Assembly (NCBI GenBank): GCA_013399015.1
Contig: VWZX01009068.1
Span: 738,816-802,815 of the forward strand
Direction of reading: 5' to 3'
Origin: Galbula dea
Taxonomy: Eukaryota; Chordata; Aves; Piciformes; Galbulidae
Length of the DNA stretch: 64,000 nt
Shown piece after piece: positions 12,429 through 24,402 of the stretch. Below the pieces are notes generated by a model. That model did not search any database. It was not told the origin of the DNA and was given only the letters and a program-made list of their open reading frames with translations. Position 1 is the first letter of the stretch; every line of letters begins with the position of its first letter. The position numbers and the translations under genes are program-made.

Positions 12429-13133
12429 GAAAAGAATAGAATATTTCAGTGAGAAGGGACCTGTAACAATCATCTAGTCCAACTACCTGACTGCTTTGTG
12501 GATGACCAAAATTTAAAGCATATTATTAAGTGCATTGTCCAAATGCCTTTTAAACACTGACAGGCTTGGAGTATTGACCACCTCTCTAGGAAGCCTGTTC
12601 CAGTGGGTGACCACCACCTTGGTAAAGAAATGCTTCCTAATGTCCAGTCTAAACCCTCCCTGGCACAGCTTTGAATCATTCCCACATGTCCTGTCACTGG
12701 ATCCCAGGGAGAAGAGCTTAGCACCTCCCTCTGCATTCTCCTCCTTGGGAAGCAATGAACAATGAGGTCACCCCTCTAAACAAGACAATCCTGAAGTGCT
12801 TAGCTGCTCCTCCCAGAACATCCCTCCCAGCCCTTTCACCAGCTTTGTTACTCTCCTCTGCATGCATTCAAAGACCTTTACATCCTTCCCAAATTGTGGG
12901 GCCTAGAACTGCACACAGTACTCAAGATGAGGCTCCACCAACACTGAATACAGTGGGAAAATCATCTCTTTTGCCTGGCTGGTCATGCTGTGTTTGATGC
13001 ACTCCAGGATGTGGTTTGCCCTGTTGGCTTTCAGGGCACACTCTTGACTCCTACAGAGCCTGCTGTCGACCACCCCCCCCAGATCCCTTCTGCAGGGCTG
13101 CTCTCCAGCCACTCCTCTCACAATTTATGCTAT
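12429..13133 (-). mobile_element. CR1 LINE fragment with ORF2 C-terminus and 3' UTR
   Basis: The 3' end lies at the low coordinate and begins with a degraded GAATAGAATATTTCAGTG-type CR1 tail, followed by CATCTAGTCCAACTACCTG, a standard avian CR1 3' signature. On the minus strand, frames at 12513-12755 and 12903-13121 encode the end of CR1 ORF2, with recognisable blocks H-W-N-R-L-P-R-E-V-V, S-L-S-V-F-K-R-H-L-D and, upstream, P-H-L-E-Y-C-V-Q-F. The two blocks are in different frames with stops between them, so the copy is dead. CR1 elements are typically 5'-truncated; this one lacks the reverse transcriptase core and endonuclease. It has no obvious target duplication, as usual for CR1. Confidence 0.93.
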
Positions 13134-14389
13134 TTTCAATGTTACTCTGTGACAGTATATGTTTCATTCTGACCTTAAAGATTCACTATAACTCATATAT
13201 ATCTTTATTTTGCTAGCAAATCTTGGAAACATTGCAGTTGTGTAGGATAAATCTGACTCAGAACTTGGCCAGATAAAATAACACTCCATTTCTTAACATC
13301 TATTCCATTACTGTTCTTCCCAGGGACAAAAATGCCCCACTTCAGAGGTATCACATTTCTTTTAGTTCCTTTTACTAATATAGCATTGTCTTGGACAATT
13401 GATTACCTCTTGACTTGCTAATGTATGGTTGTGAATGTTCTGGAATCACACTGAATATGAGAGGAAAAAAATATTCTGAAAACTTTTTTACCTTCTAGCA
13501 AGCACAAGCTTATAGAGGAAGCCCATCATAAGCAGGACAGTTGCATATTTTACTTCTTTTTTTTTATTATTTTTCTTTTCCTATTCTATTTTGTTAGCAG
13601 ATTGCATAGTTTGTTACTCTGCTCCTCAGCTTTTTGACCATGCTGCAGTATGGTCTTTACCTCTCACAATATATGTTGAGAATAAGAATATGTTTCATTA
13701 GCTACATGCAAATTGAGAAATTTGACAATTTCTAGTACCCATCTATGTATCTTGTATTATGTATGTTCATGTAAATACAAATTCTTCTTTACCCCACCAC
13801 TTCTTCTGGAATCATGGTGTGCTACTTATACAGTGCTGTCCCTGAGGGGGGGAAAGTGCTGTCACAGGAGGCTTGTGGCTTGCCAGGGGCAATCTAAGAA
13901 GCAGAAAGATTATGAAGGCTAGTCCAACACTTGCACCAGTACTTCAATTTGTTCATCTTCACCAGTACCTTCTGCATTAGCACCAGTACCAAGGGAGGCT
14001 TGGAGCAAATCAGTAGACACTCAGAGCCGTAGGAGCAAACCTGAAGATCATGGGAGCTTCTATGGGTTCTCTGTAGTCCTAAACTGGACTTGCTATGGGG
14101 GTGGTCTCCAACAGAAATAGTTGCATTTTGTGAGTTAGTGGCTGTGTGGTTGATGCTGCAAGCAGCTTCTTGGCTTTTGTAACCATGGATCCTCCCCTGA
14201 AAAGCAGAGTAAGAAGCAGGATCCATCCACAAACAGTAAGAGTACCACAGAATTGACAAACAGATGAAATTTTAAAGGGTATGTTAGACATTGGCATTAC
14301 CATCTTATGGCAAGATGAAGCAAACAACAGCAGAGGAAGTAAGTGCATGAGGCAGACTCATCAAAGTTTTGGGAAGTGTAGAACTAGTC
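13134..14389. other. Non-coding DNA, no recognised element
   Basis: AT-rich sequence with a T-rich run near 13556-13580. A minus-strand open frame of 121 codons at 13894-14259 has no recognisable domain and is judged to be chance. The right end grades into a CR1 endonuclease fragment, and upstream CR1 sequence could extend further left than marked. Confidence 0.45.
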
Positions 14390-14637
14390 AAAAGAGGTCA
14401 CAGCAATGCCTGTACAAAAATGTATACTGCCTGGGAAAGAAAAAGGAGCTAGTAGATCTCCTGTATGTGGATGAAGAACCATGATGCCATTACAGTTGTT
14501 GGGGTGGAATGAGATGGCTTGTATGACTGGAGCTCTGTGATGATAGATACAGCCTCTTCAGGGAAGACTGGCAAGGGAGATAAAGGGCAGAGTGCTACCC
14601 TCTATGAGAAAGAGCTGCTCAGATGTGTGGAACTTCT
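14390..14637 (+). mobile_element. CR1 LINE fragment from the 5' part of ORF2 (endonuclease region)
   Basis: The plus-strand DNA matches the start of the CR1 ORF2 endonuclease as remembered. A C-L-Y-K-N-V-Y-C-L-G-K-K-K-E-L-V-D-L-L block is followed by a segment corresponding to the E-T-W-W and R-L-F-R-R-D-R parts of the apurinic-type endonuclease. Several stops and frame changes show that it is inactive. It is unusual to see the 5' portion of a CR1 without its 3' portion, because CR1 copies are normally 5'-truncated. The break at its right edge coincides with a CR1 tail in the opposite direction. Confidence 0.6.
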
Positions 14638-14712
14638 CTCAGAATATCCAGAGTTGGAAGGGACCCATTAGGATCATCTAGTCCAGTTTTCGATAGACAA
14701 CAGGCTGGTAAA
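14638..14712 (-). mobile_element. Short CR1 LINE 3' end
   Basis: GAGTTGGAAGGGACCC and GATCATCTAGTCCAG are the standard avian CR1 3' UTR blocks read on the minus strand. Only about 75 bp are recognisable. It abuts the plus-strand CR1 endonuclease fragment directly. Confidence 0.75.
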
Positions 14713-15408
14713 GTAAGATCCATAGATGTACATTAGTTTAAGTGATTTGTTTCACTTTCAGGAAGTGATATTTGAACATGGCAAAACTTAAATACTGCCC
14801 AAATTAGGAGAGCTATTCCACATCCTGAGAGGTTTTGTCAGAATATCTTTGCTTAATCCAAATAAAAATGCCAGAATTAATGTTATTATGAAATATGGTG
14901 CAGAGGGACTTACAGTAAAACCTAACAATTCCCTGGCTCTTATAGATGAAGTAAGAAAAATCACTGTATGAATGATGATTAAAAGAAAGACATGCTTCTG
15001 GGTTCAATACAGTATAATGTCATGCTGGTCATTAAAGTGAGCTGCTGTTTTCACCTCGTCTTTATGACAGAATTGAAGAGAAAAGCACTTGAAAAATACT
15101 GATCTTATCAGATGAAAGACTATGCCATGATCCTTTGTAAGTGGCAGTTTGGAGAAATAAGTGCTGAGTTCATGGATGTGCAGGGAGTGGGATTTATTTA
15201 ATCTGATTTTAGACCTCCAAAATGGGATGTCTACAAGTAAGCTAGTAACTTCTGCAGTCAGTGGAGAGATGCTTTATGGAAACAGTATCAGGGTGTTATT
15301 CTCTCCAGAGTGTTATTCTGTTTTCAAAGAATTTTCCTTCTGTGGATGCAAACACACAGAGAGTCTGTGTTTTGGGGTCAGCATTTCTATTCCAGTCTGG
15401 GGAGGCTA

Positions 15409-15690
15409 ATAGAATAGAATCATAGAAAGAGTTAAGTAAAAGAAACTTCCAGTGAACTACCTTTTCAGAGAAGAGCTAGCAAAGTTACAACATTTTGCTT
15501 AGGGCCTTATACAGTCAAATTGTGAAAAATCTTCAAGGGTAGAGATTCCAGAATCTCTTGGGATAATTTATTCCTTCACCACCACAATCACAGCAAAGAC
15601 CTTTTCCCCTTATATCCATTTAGAATTTCCCTTGTAACTTTTCTGTTGCTGGGGGCTTTATGTTCTGGTCTCTCCTCAGCACCAAACCTT
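15409..15690 (-). mobile_element. Degraded CR1 LINE 3' end
   Basis: It opens with AGAATAGAATCATAGAA, the CR1 tail on the minus strand. Further right is a CACCACCACAATCACAGC...TATATCCATTTAGAATTTCCC stretch, which resembles the CR1 segment normally reading like CACCCTCACTGTGAAGAA. Divergence is high, so this is an old copy. The right boundary is uncertain. Confidence 0.55.
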
Positions 15691-18356
15691 TAATCATATT
15701 TGTCCCGTGCTACTTCTATCACAGGATGTCTGTCAACAATATAGGCCTTATTTCAAGAGTTGTCCAGGCTTTTCATTTGGTGCAGTCAGGATGCATTCAT
15801 CTATTTCCCACTGACCCTTTGGGAGCTTGATATCTTTCCTGTTTCCATCACTGGGAACTGTGAAGTTCATCTCTCTTTGTGCATGGATTTTCCAAGTGGA
15901 TATCCAGCTGTATGAGGAGTAGCTATGATGTACCAAATATGTCCATGCATCTGGTTATTCTACGCTCCAACATAGTACAACCAATGTTAGTAACAGCTTC
16001 AATCTACTTCTATATTCCAGACATTTGTTTGGAAAACTTCTGTTCAACACAGTATCAGCTGATGGGCAGCTGTAAAGTTCAGATAAGATCTGACTCACAG
16101 GAGGAATGACAATGAATCTGACTGCACTGTTTCGTTATACTTAAGTAAGAAGAGGAGTATAAAGTAAGATGGACCAACCTTTTTAAAACTATTGTATTCA
16201 GAAGTGTTTGCTCAGAACACTTCCTTTAAAATCCAGCCAACTCCTCTCCTGCTGTTCTCCCCCTCATTTTGTTTCTCACTGATCCTAATTCACAGGAAAG
16301 ATATTTAAATGCAGAGAAATGAATTATAAATCAAGTAAAGTGAGGGTACTTGTGCTGAGAAAATTCACAGTGTTCTTGTCTTTTGTCTTTCAAGCCTCAT
16401 CCAGGCATAGTGTGCAGACTGTAATTGTGCTGGTGTTCATAGGCTCTGAGGCCAGATTATAAAGAAGGTGTGTGAATGTTGGATGTGAAATTTTCTTCTG
16501 TGTCTAGAATCAAAAATCAATGCTTCACTGAGTGTGTTACTTGGTGCTCTTGATTTATTATTAAAAAATTGCTGATCTTATGAGCAGTCCTCAGACTCAG
16601 AGAGCTATATCCAGAGCTGTGGCTAAATCCTTTGTTTTCATGTTACATTAGCTGACCTTTCCCTCTGATCACTCCAGGTAAGTTTTCTCCTCATTATCCA
16701 GGACAGTCTTGGCCTTAATGAAAATGTGCTGTATTATCTCAAGTAACTGAAACAGCTGCTTACTTGTATATTTAAAATGCTTGGATAGTTACTCTGGGTA
16801 TCTTAATTTTCTGCTGACAGCAGATCAAAATTTTCAGTGTTGTGAATTTGTATTATTCTCATGGCCAGAATCACAAGAAAATTATCACTTAGGAATTGTG
16901 ACAGTGACATTAGAACAGTTCACAACTTTAGATAATTTATCATATCTTTCAGTTTTACAGAAATTGCGCAAAATATTAATTGACAGTAAGTCTGAAGTAT
17001 TCATATAGTTGGATATTTGTCCTAGGTACAGTGTGTGGAAGGTCAAATGTTTTAATTCTATACATTTTTTCTAAGTATGTGGTTGGTGTTTGACTCCTTC
17101 TGTACTTCCCACTATTTTTTCTACCCTTCATTTATTCTGAACCAGTAATCTTAAGATCACTGAAAGTTATCTTTCTAAAAGAAAGTGAAATAAATGTTAC
17201 AGACTTGATTATAAATCAGTTGTGATGAGCTGGCCCTTAAAATCAAATGGTACTAAAAGTTCACAGATGCCATTTCCTGTTGGAGATAAGCACCAGCTGT
17301 ATAGTTTGGACATGGATTTCAAGCCACAAAGATGTTCAGATCTGTGGGTTTAGTCTTCTTGTCTATCATCACTCTATATTTAGAGATGTATTCTAGAGAT
17401 GCTTCTCTAAAGCCTGTTTTCTCTTTTGTAAATTGCATCCTATTTCTGTCCCCTTACACCCCCCTCATTCTGTACAATTAACTGTATTTTAGTCTAGCTG
17501 TATGATGCATTCTGTTCTGAACAGGGACCATCATTTGTTATAGTTATTCTCTGCAGGGTCTGTAAATTAGATAATTATTCTCACCAAGCTTTCCAAAAGG
17601 AAAGAGTCAAGTTGGTTTTTGCTCAGCGATGGATGCATTCTGAGGAATTCAGCAGTGTCCAAATCATTCTCTCTCTTTAGAGTTCTGAGTGGAGAACAAT
17701 AGCTAAAAGCAACAGTGAACTTCTTTTCAAAAGCTTTGCATAAAGATGCAGTCTAATGTCTTCTGTTGTTCTCCTGATAGGTCTCACAAGCTAAACAGGC
17801 TCTGGGTTCAACACAAAAGATGAAGATTGCTAATGCAGGCTCCCAACTGTCTGAAAAACTTCAGTGTCATGTATGAGTCAGTGTACTTAGCTTGCATAAG
17901 CCAATATGCTGCTCTGCAGATATAAGATGATGTAACTTGATGTCAAACATATCTTTTTGACTACCTTGGGGTATAAGAGCTTAGTTGGACTTCCAATTTA
18001 CTTTAATACTAGCATGAAACCTTTTTTCCTAAAGCATAATACTTTCATGTTCCTTGCCATGAGTCTTACTTACTGTTAGAACTTGGTGGACAGCCTAAAT
18101 AGAGAGTGATTTGTTGTGAAGAGGTGGATAGGAATCCACTGAAGAGCTTAGACCAATGCCTGGGTGGGTCCAACAATCAATCTGCTTCATGTGCAGAAGC
18201 TTACTTCACACCTGGGTTTAACAATCTGTGAGGACCTTTATCACATTATTACAATGGTCTTTCCTGGCCCTAGGCTTTTAAGAAACTATTAGAAAGCAAC
18301 AAACCTTAACAACCCTTGATCTTTCTGCCAATTTACTTTTCCCTCTCATGCTATTC
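15691..18356. other. Non-coding DNA, no recognised element
   Basis: No exon, repeat family or RNA gene is recognised. Open frames are at most 76 codons. Base composition is AT-rich and even. Confidence 0.5.
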
Positions 18357-18460
18357 TCATAGAATCATAAAATGGTAGAATCACAGAATAGATAATCTAG
18401 TTCCACCCCCACCTGCCATGGGCAGGGACACCTTCTACTAGACCAGATTGCTAATGCCAT
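18357..18460 (-). mobile_element. Short CR1 LINE 3' end
   Basis: TCATAGAATCATAAAATGG is followed by TAATCTAGTTCCACCCCC and CTGCCATGGGCAGGGACACC, the classic CR1 3' UTR order read on the minus strand. The fragment is about 100 bp, severely 5'-truncated, and ends near the AGACCAGATTGCT block. Confidence 0.85.
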
Positions 18461-21400
18461 TTATTGTTTGCTAATTCAGGTGTTTTAAACTGATGTGATT
18501 TCATGGAGGGTGTTACAAAGTCTTTTTTGAGCCTGGAAGGATGTGATGCTGTTTATGAGTCAAAGTAGGCTACAGTTAATTGTTACTGAGCCTATGATTT
18601 ATTTGGCAGGATTACTGGATTTTACTGATTTATCTGTTTATTTTGTTGCTGTCACACAATGCCCTTTACTTAGTGATGGACTAATACATTTGGGTTTGTT
18701 TGCTTGGTTTTTCCTCATTAGTAAACAGCTCCAGACTCTCTTAATTTGCTTAAGCCATATGCTTTCTAGAGGCTTTGGCCATTCATCTAAGATTAGAGGC
18801 ATGATGCACAACGTGCTATGCACAGCTTACCTTTTACTGTCCCAGGTGTATCAAGTATAGTAGAGAGACCTTTTTTCCTCTTTCTTCTTACTTTATAAGT
18901 AGTACTATTAATTCCTGTCTATACATTGCTGCTGAGAGTCTACCAATGGCTGAATCTGAGGCTGTTTGCCAGCAATGTGGGAGTGAGGAAGCCTAGGAAT
19001 TATTTTAACTCTTTACTGATCACTTTGAATTTTATGACAGCAGATTTTTTTGTTTATATTTTAAAACAAACAAACAAAAACCTCAGCTCTTCCAGAATTG
19101 AAAATAGGAAGGTATAGATCCTTCTGGAGCCTACTGGATTTAGTGAGAATAAACCAAGAAACTTTTCCAGGGCTGTACATAAATTACAGAAAGAGAAATT
19201 TGAAGTTCCATAAAAATGAATCTTAAAAAAAATTAAAACTTAATAGAAAATTAAAGTCTTTCTAAAATTGCTTTTTAAACCATCCTATAAATTGTTAAAA
19301 TGAGAACATAGTTCTCTGTTAAACTCTTTAAGGAGTCTCCAAGAGACTCTAATTCTCTACTCAGTATCATAGGGGTGATCCCAATTCTGCAGTCTTTCTC
19401 ATATGATTGGATTCATTGACATCAGTTAATTTGTTACCAAAAAAACAAAATCTGTTCCATGTCTCACGTAACATCATAGGAAAGTTATCTAATATAAAAC
19501 ACTATTTTACTTTATTGTGGCAATCATTCATACTTCAGATTTTGATATTTCCTAGGGCAGAATCTATAGACTGGTCTGGTGGATGGCTGCCACTCTAGCT
19601 TGGATAGCTGAGTTCATGACCAAAATTAAGGAAATATGCTTAGAGCTAACTGAATTGTTTCCCCAGTGGAACAAAAGGGGGTCCCAGGAAGCAGTATGTC
19701 ACCCTGAGAACACCTCCACATGTCCACTTGTTCTCTAAACCACTGGGTGTGTTCATACTTGTAGACTCTGTGTTAGAGTGGTGAAGATGTGAAACCGAGA
19801 AAGAGCTCAGTGTGATGATTCATGATATTTTCTATTCTGCCTAAAAGGAGCTGCCCACATCAACTTTTGAAAAGCCTGTCTCTTCTTAGGAGAAGCTGAC
19901 CTATCTTCTGAAGATGTTTATGTCTCTCTGGGACAGCAAACCTGTTTCAAATACAAAGATGCAACTGCAGCTTATATCTATATTATGGAAAGATATGAAG
20001 AATTGCTGTCCAGATTTGTATCATGGTCATGCCTGAGAGGTTATCAGGTGAAATCTGGGCAAACAATAGAAGAGGTATTCCTCCAAACAGGACCTTGTCT
20101 CACCCTGGGCCAGTGTGAGTGGTGGTTAGACTGGGGCTTTCTCATGCCAATAGGTAAAGGCAGGTACAGCCATACTAATTTCTGTTCATAGTGATGGAAC
20201 AATAAGACCAGACAGTCCACACCCTTCAGGATCCACAAATGAACTACACAAAACCAGAGAAACAGTACTTTTTTTTCCAATCCTAAGTCCTAGCCTGTGG
20301 ACTTCCCCACTCCTGACTTGACTGTAAAGTTCATCATTGTTATTTTAATTTAGGGCTCTTAGTGGTCAACTAAATGAAGAACTTTGATTATTTTTCATTT
20401 TGACCTGTGCTTAATTTTGAATCTGAGTCATCTCATTTACTCAACCCATGTGAGAATCAGTTCCTCTCCAGCCCAAACCAAGACACCACAACAGGTACCT
20501 CAGATACATTTCCTGGAATCAAAGTCTTCATGCCTTGTTCATAAACTGTTTCTGAAGATATTTTTTCTATTCCCCCCAAAATTCAGACCCAAATGCTTTA
20601 TGCCTCAGGGCTCTATTGCACCTAGCTTAACCTTTTTTTTTTCTTTTTTGAAGGGCAGTTTAACACAGGGGCAGTGTTCATGTTTTCTTTCCAATTAGAA
20701 AACTGTACTGCAATACAACTTTCATACACAGCATGCAAGATTTTAAAGCACTTGTATACCACCTCTGTCTCTTGCTTTCTTTTTAGCCTTTGTCAAAATA
20801 GTACTCCTGCAAACCTTCTGTTTTACAGAAAGTGGGAAAAAATAAAACAGGTGTAACCAGCAATCTCTATGTTCCAGCACAAAGCATTGAAATGGCTTTG
20901 AAATTGCAATGTAATTTTGGGCTCAGAAAATGAAATCAGTTTCATCCAAGAAGAGAGGGGGGAAAAATGGAAAAGAAGAACTGCTATCTCAATGTTTCCT
21001 TTCTGTGTATTTTGGCTTTAGTGACTTCTTCCTGCTTAGGCTTGATTGCTTGTTAAAGTGAAGTACGTTTAACATTGAAATGGTTAAAGCACAAGTTGTT
21101 TACCTGAAATAAGTTGCATTTAAAAAGAGCTGTCATCTTTCCTCCTCTTTATCTTCATGCCTTCATGCACTCTTTTGAACCCCAGCATAAACAAGTTGGA
21201 AGATATTACACTCTAGAAAGAGATTTACATTAACAGTGATTCTGATGGTTGGAACTGGTGTTAAACAAAGGTATTTGGAAAGACTGTCATGGAATGGGCA
21301 CACTTTCAAAAGCAATCAGGCTGTACTTTCAGCACTGTTACTGATCTTCTGCATGCTTTTAAGCTGCCCCAGCTGTGAAGGAAAACATTAACTTAAGCCA

Positions 21401-21589
21401 CTTTAGCAAACACATTCATTTAGGGCTGTATTTATTAAGCTAGGGATAAATAAAAAAATGATGGAGGAACTTCATAATTCCTAGGAAGGATCAATTTGAC
21501 CGTGGGACCAAATGGTTATCACTGCAGCCGGTGCATTGTGTTCTGCCTGTGGTGCAATGATACTGTCAACCCCCCAGAAATCAGTCTGT
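18461..21589. other. Non-coding DNA, no recognised element
   Basis: It contains a short AAAC run near 19066-19080 and a T-rich run near 20632-20650. The 105-codon frame at 18543-18860 is hydrophobic but has no recognisable family signature and is treated as chance. Confidence 0.5.
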
Positions 21590-21594
21590 GCTTG
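21590..21594. repeat. LTR target-site duplication, left copy (GCTTG)
   Basis: This 5-bp repeat lies outside the LTR terminus and is identical to 22277-22281. It occurs once more at 22332-22336 because of the later 55-bp duplication. Confidence 0.8.
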
Positions 21595-22276
21595 TGTTTG
21601 GGGTTAACTCCAAAAGGCAGCTCAGCCCCACACAGCTGCTCACTCCCTCTCTCCCAGCAGGATGAGAGAATCAAAAGGGTAAAACTGCAAAAAATCAGGG
21701 GTTGAGATAAAGACAGTTTAATAGGTAAAGCAAATCTGCACACTCAAGCACAGTAAAGTAAGGAGTTCATTGACCAGTTCCCATGGATAAGCGAATGTTT
21801 AGCTTCCTCTTCCAGGAAAGCAGGGCTCCATCACATGCAAGGGTAACTTGGGAAGATATCATGTCTCTGAATATTGAATCATAGAAATATTAGCATTGGA
21901 AGGGACCTTTATAGGTCATCTAGTCCACCCCCTCTGCTACAAGAAGGGACACCACAAGCTAGATCAGGTAAATCCCCTCATTCCCCCAGGTTTATTGCTT
22001 TGGACAACATAACAGAGTCTAGAATATCCCTTTGGTCAGCTGGGACCAGTTGTCCTAGCTGTGTCCCCTCTCAGTCTCTTGCTCACTCCTAGCCTACTCG
22101 CTGTTGGGGTGAGATGAGGTGCAGAAAAGGCCTTCACTCTGTGCTAGCACTGCTTAGCAATAGCTAAAATATCACCTGAGTAAAACATCAACACTCTCTT
22201 GGTCACATATCCTGAACATAACACAATAGGAGCCACTGTGAAGAAACTTAACTCTGTCCCACTCAAAATCAGTACA
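21595..22276 (-). mobile_element. Solo LTR of an avian endogenous retrovirus, interrupted by a CR1
   Basis: On the minus strand the element starts TGTACTGATTTTGAG at 22276 and ends GTTAACCCCAAACA at 21595, so it has the TG...CA termini of an LTR. A direct repeat, GCTTG, flanks it at 21590-21594 and 22277-22281; 5-bp duplications are typical of ERVL-class elements. Internal landmarks match a common avian LTR: the CAGCCCCACACAGCTGCTCA block, the block reading AAAGACAGTTTAATAGGTAA on the plus strand, GAATATCCCTTTGGTCAGC, and GCAGAAAAGGCCTTCACTC. No gag, pol or env lies next to it, so it is a solo LTR left by recombination. A CR1 inserted at about 21876-21969 splits it, leaving roughly 590 bp of LTR sequence. 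The family name is not assigned. Confidence 0.9.
21876..21969 (-). mobile_element. CR1 LINE 3' end nested inside the ERV LTR
   Basis: GAATCATAGAAATATTAGC, TTGGAAGGGACCTTTATAG and GTCATCTAGTCCACCCCCTC are CR1 3' UTR blocks read on the minus strand. LTR sequence stops just left of it and resumes just right of it (CCCCCAGGTTTATTGC), so the CR1 arrived after the LTR. The copy is only about 95 bp. The right junction is placed to within about 15 bp. Confidence 0.85.
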
Positions 22277-22371
22277 GCTTGAGAGTCAGGTAATGTATGG
22301 CTGATCTTCTTCCCACCTCAAAATCAGTACAGCTTGAGAGTCAGGTAATGTATGGCTGATCTTCTTCCCAC
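22262..22371. repeat. Perfect 55-bp tandem duplication across the LTR boundary
   Basis: 22262-22316 and 22317-22371 are identical over all 55 bases, and a further 4 bases (CTCA) continue the phase at 22372-22375. Each unit contains the last 15 bp of the LTR, the GCTTG target repeat and 35 bp of host flank. The duplication therefore post-dates the LTR insertion, and the lack of any mismatch suggests it is recent. Confidence 0.97.
22277..22281. repeat. LTR target-site duplication, right copy (GCTTG)
   Basis: It directly follows the LTR terminus at 22276 and is identical to 21590-21594. Confidence 0.8.
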
Positions 22372-22375
22372 CTCA

Positions 22376-24339
22376 CAGGGATATTTGGGATCTGGTGTTG
22401 AAAAATTGTAGTATCACTACTGAATAACAATTTCTGAGACCTTCCAATGTGCAGCAAACAAAAAAAAAACCCCAGCAAATAAAAAAAGCTACTTCACCCA
22501 AAAGTGTCAATCATGTGGAAAAAAATATAACAGGCAGAAATTTATTTCAACTTTTTCCTCTTTATTGCTACCCCATATGTTTGTGTGTTTGTGCTTTAAT
22601 TTAAGGAAAACAAAACAAAACTGCCATGAATAACTGTTCTACAGACCATCTAAACTGACTCTTCAGTCTTTCAGATAAAACAGGTTATGTGTCTGGCATT
22701 AATAAAATCTGTTCATCTTAAGGGGGTAAAGAAAAGAAAACAACAGAAAAAAATGAGGAAAGCCTCAGTATTTAAGGCAGTGAAAGCATTTTAAACATAC
22801 TTTCCTTCTTTTTCATGCTTTTAACAAAGTCAAAATATTTTGAGTTGTGGTTGCTAACAAGAAAGTCTCCAGTTATAAAGTGACAAACAAGATCAAATGA
22901 AGACATGGTACCAATATTAAAATATACAGAAGGGTTGCTGCAGAACAGGAAATTAGCTCTTCTCCATGACCATAGATAAGTTTAAAAATAACAAATTTAA
23001 ATTCTGTCTATGAAGATTTCTGCTGAACTGAAGAAAATTGTTCTAGTGGTTTATGGTAAGGATCCATGAAAAGGTCAATAGATCACCTGAAACAATTCCA
23101 TCATTTCCATCCTTGTAAATGTTTAAAGCCAGGGTAGATAAATATTGGTCACAAATGGTAAATATTTAGGTGACTTGGGTTTGAGTAAAAGACAGGTAAC
23201 CACCTGATGCTGCTTTATGCCGCTTTAATCCCTTTTTTATATTTAATATTTAATTCTCTACAAATAACCATGGATTTCATCAATGAATTATGTTTTATTA
23301 GGCTTATAAACAGGGGATCCTTTTCAGAAAGGAACTGAAGCAGGTTTATTCTTTTCAGTGAGGAGAAGTGCCTGAAGCTTAAGTAGATGAGATGAAATGA
23401 GCTCTCACAGTTCTTACTTCTGCCCCTTGACAATGAGAAGATCCCAGGTGACTAGCTTTGAGTTAGACAATGCTGCTGTCAGTGTCTAAACATAGCTGAA
23501 ATGCATCTTCCACCCTGCCTAAATCCCTGACCTCAATAAACATGCTCAGAGCCTATCTAACACAAATCAGAAATGCAAAGCTCTTCCCAATATGAAATGC
23601 TAGACATTTTCTTTTCAAATAACATAACTTGAATAGTGTGGCCATCTGTCAAAATGAATAGAAGATCTGGTTGGATTCTCACATTGCTCTGGAAAAGCTC
23701 CAACCATAGATCAATCTTTTCTTAGAAGAGAACTCATAGGAAAGCAGAGTAAATTACCCCCATAGCAAAAATCCCAGTATTTACAAAGCCTGTACATTGC
23801 AGCAATGAAGTCTGACTGTGGGGTTTTTTTGAAGACAAGTGGAGGAGAAAAATTCAGGATGTTAGTGTTGAAGGGACAGAGGTAATTACTGGCAGCCCTG
23901 ATTTTTACACACAAATTCTGGAAGGGAACATGTCCCTCTTGCTAACAGCTTTAAGTTGTTCCCTAGTAAAGAGAAGGGATTTTTCAAGTTATTCTTTGTT
24001 GTTTCAGAAAGACCAGCTGCCTAAGGTCAGTGTTCTCTATTCCATCCATGGATAAGTTTCAGCCTGATAAATATTTCATGAGAATTTGAGATGTCTGAAA
24101 ATCCTGCCTCTTGTCTTTTAAGCTAAACACACACCCCCCACACTAAAATACAAGTTAAACACATCAGAAAAACTTTCTGAAACCAAGACAACCAACTTGT
24201 TGTTTTGTTCTGTTTGCTTTTAATAATGCCACATTTGTTTATATTCTATCTAATTTTGGGGTTTGAGGTTTTTTCCTCTAATTAGCTAATAACATGCATT
24301 CATAACAATTTGTGTGATTATAATTTGACTTTAATTGTT
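22376..24339. other. Non-coding DNA, no recognised element
   Basis: It contains short A-rich runs near 22456-22490 and no recognisable exon. Open frames are at most 72 codons. Confidence 0.5.
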
Positions 24340-24402
24340 TGTGTAGCACCCTGAGTCATTTGGCAAAAAGGAGGTTTATGCTCATTATTATTATTATTGA
24401 CA
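24340..24402. mobile_element. Probable ancient L2/MIR-type 3' tail
   Basis: GTGTAGCACCCTGAGTCATT, AAAAGGAGGTTTATGCTC and ATTATTATTATTATTG appear in the order of the common amniote L2-type tail (TGTAAAGCRC...AAAAGYGCTATATAAAT...ATTATTATT). Divergence is strong, so the assignment rests on motif order only. Confidence 0.45.

Noticed and set aside
18543..18860. 105-codon hydrophobic plus-strand frame
   Set aside because: No signal, repeat or family motif. The length is within chance for AT-rich DNA of this size.
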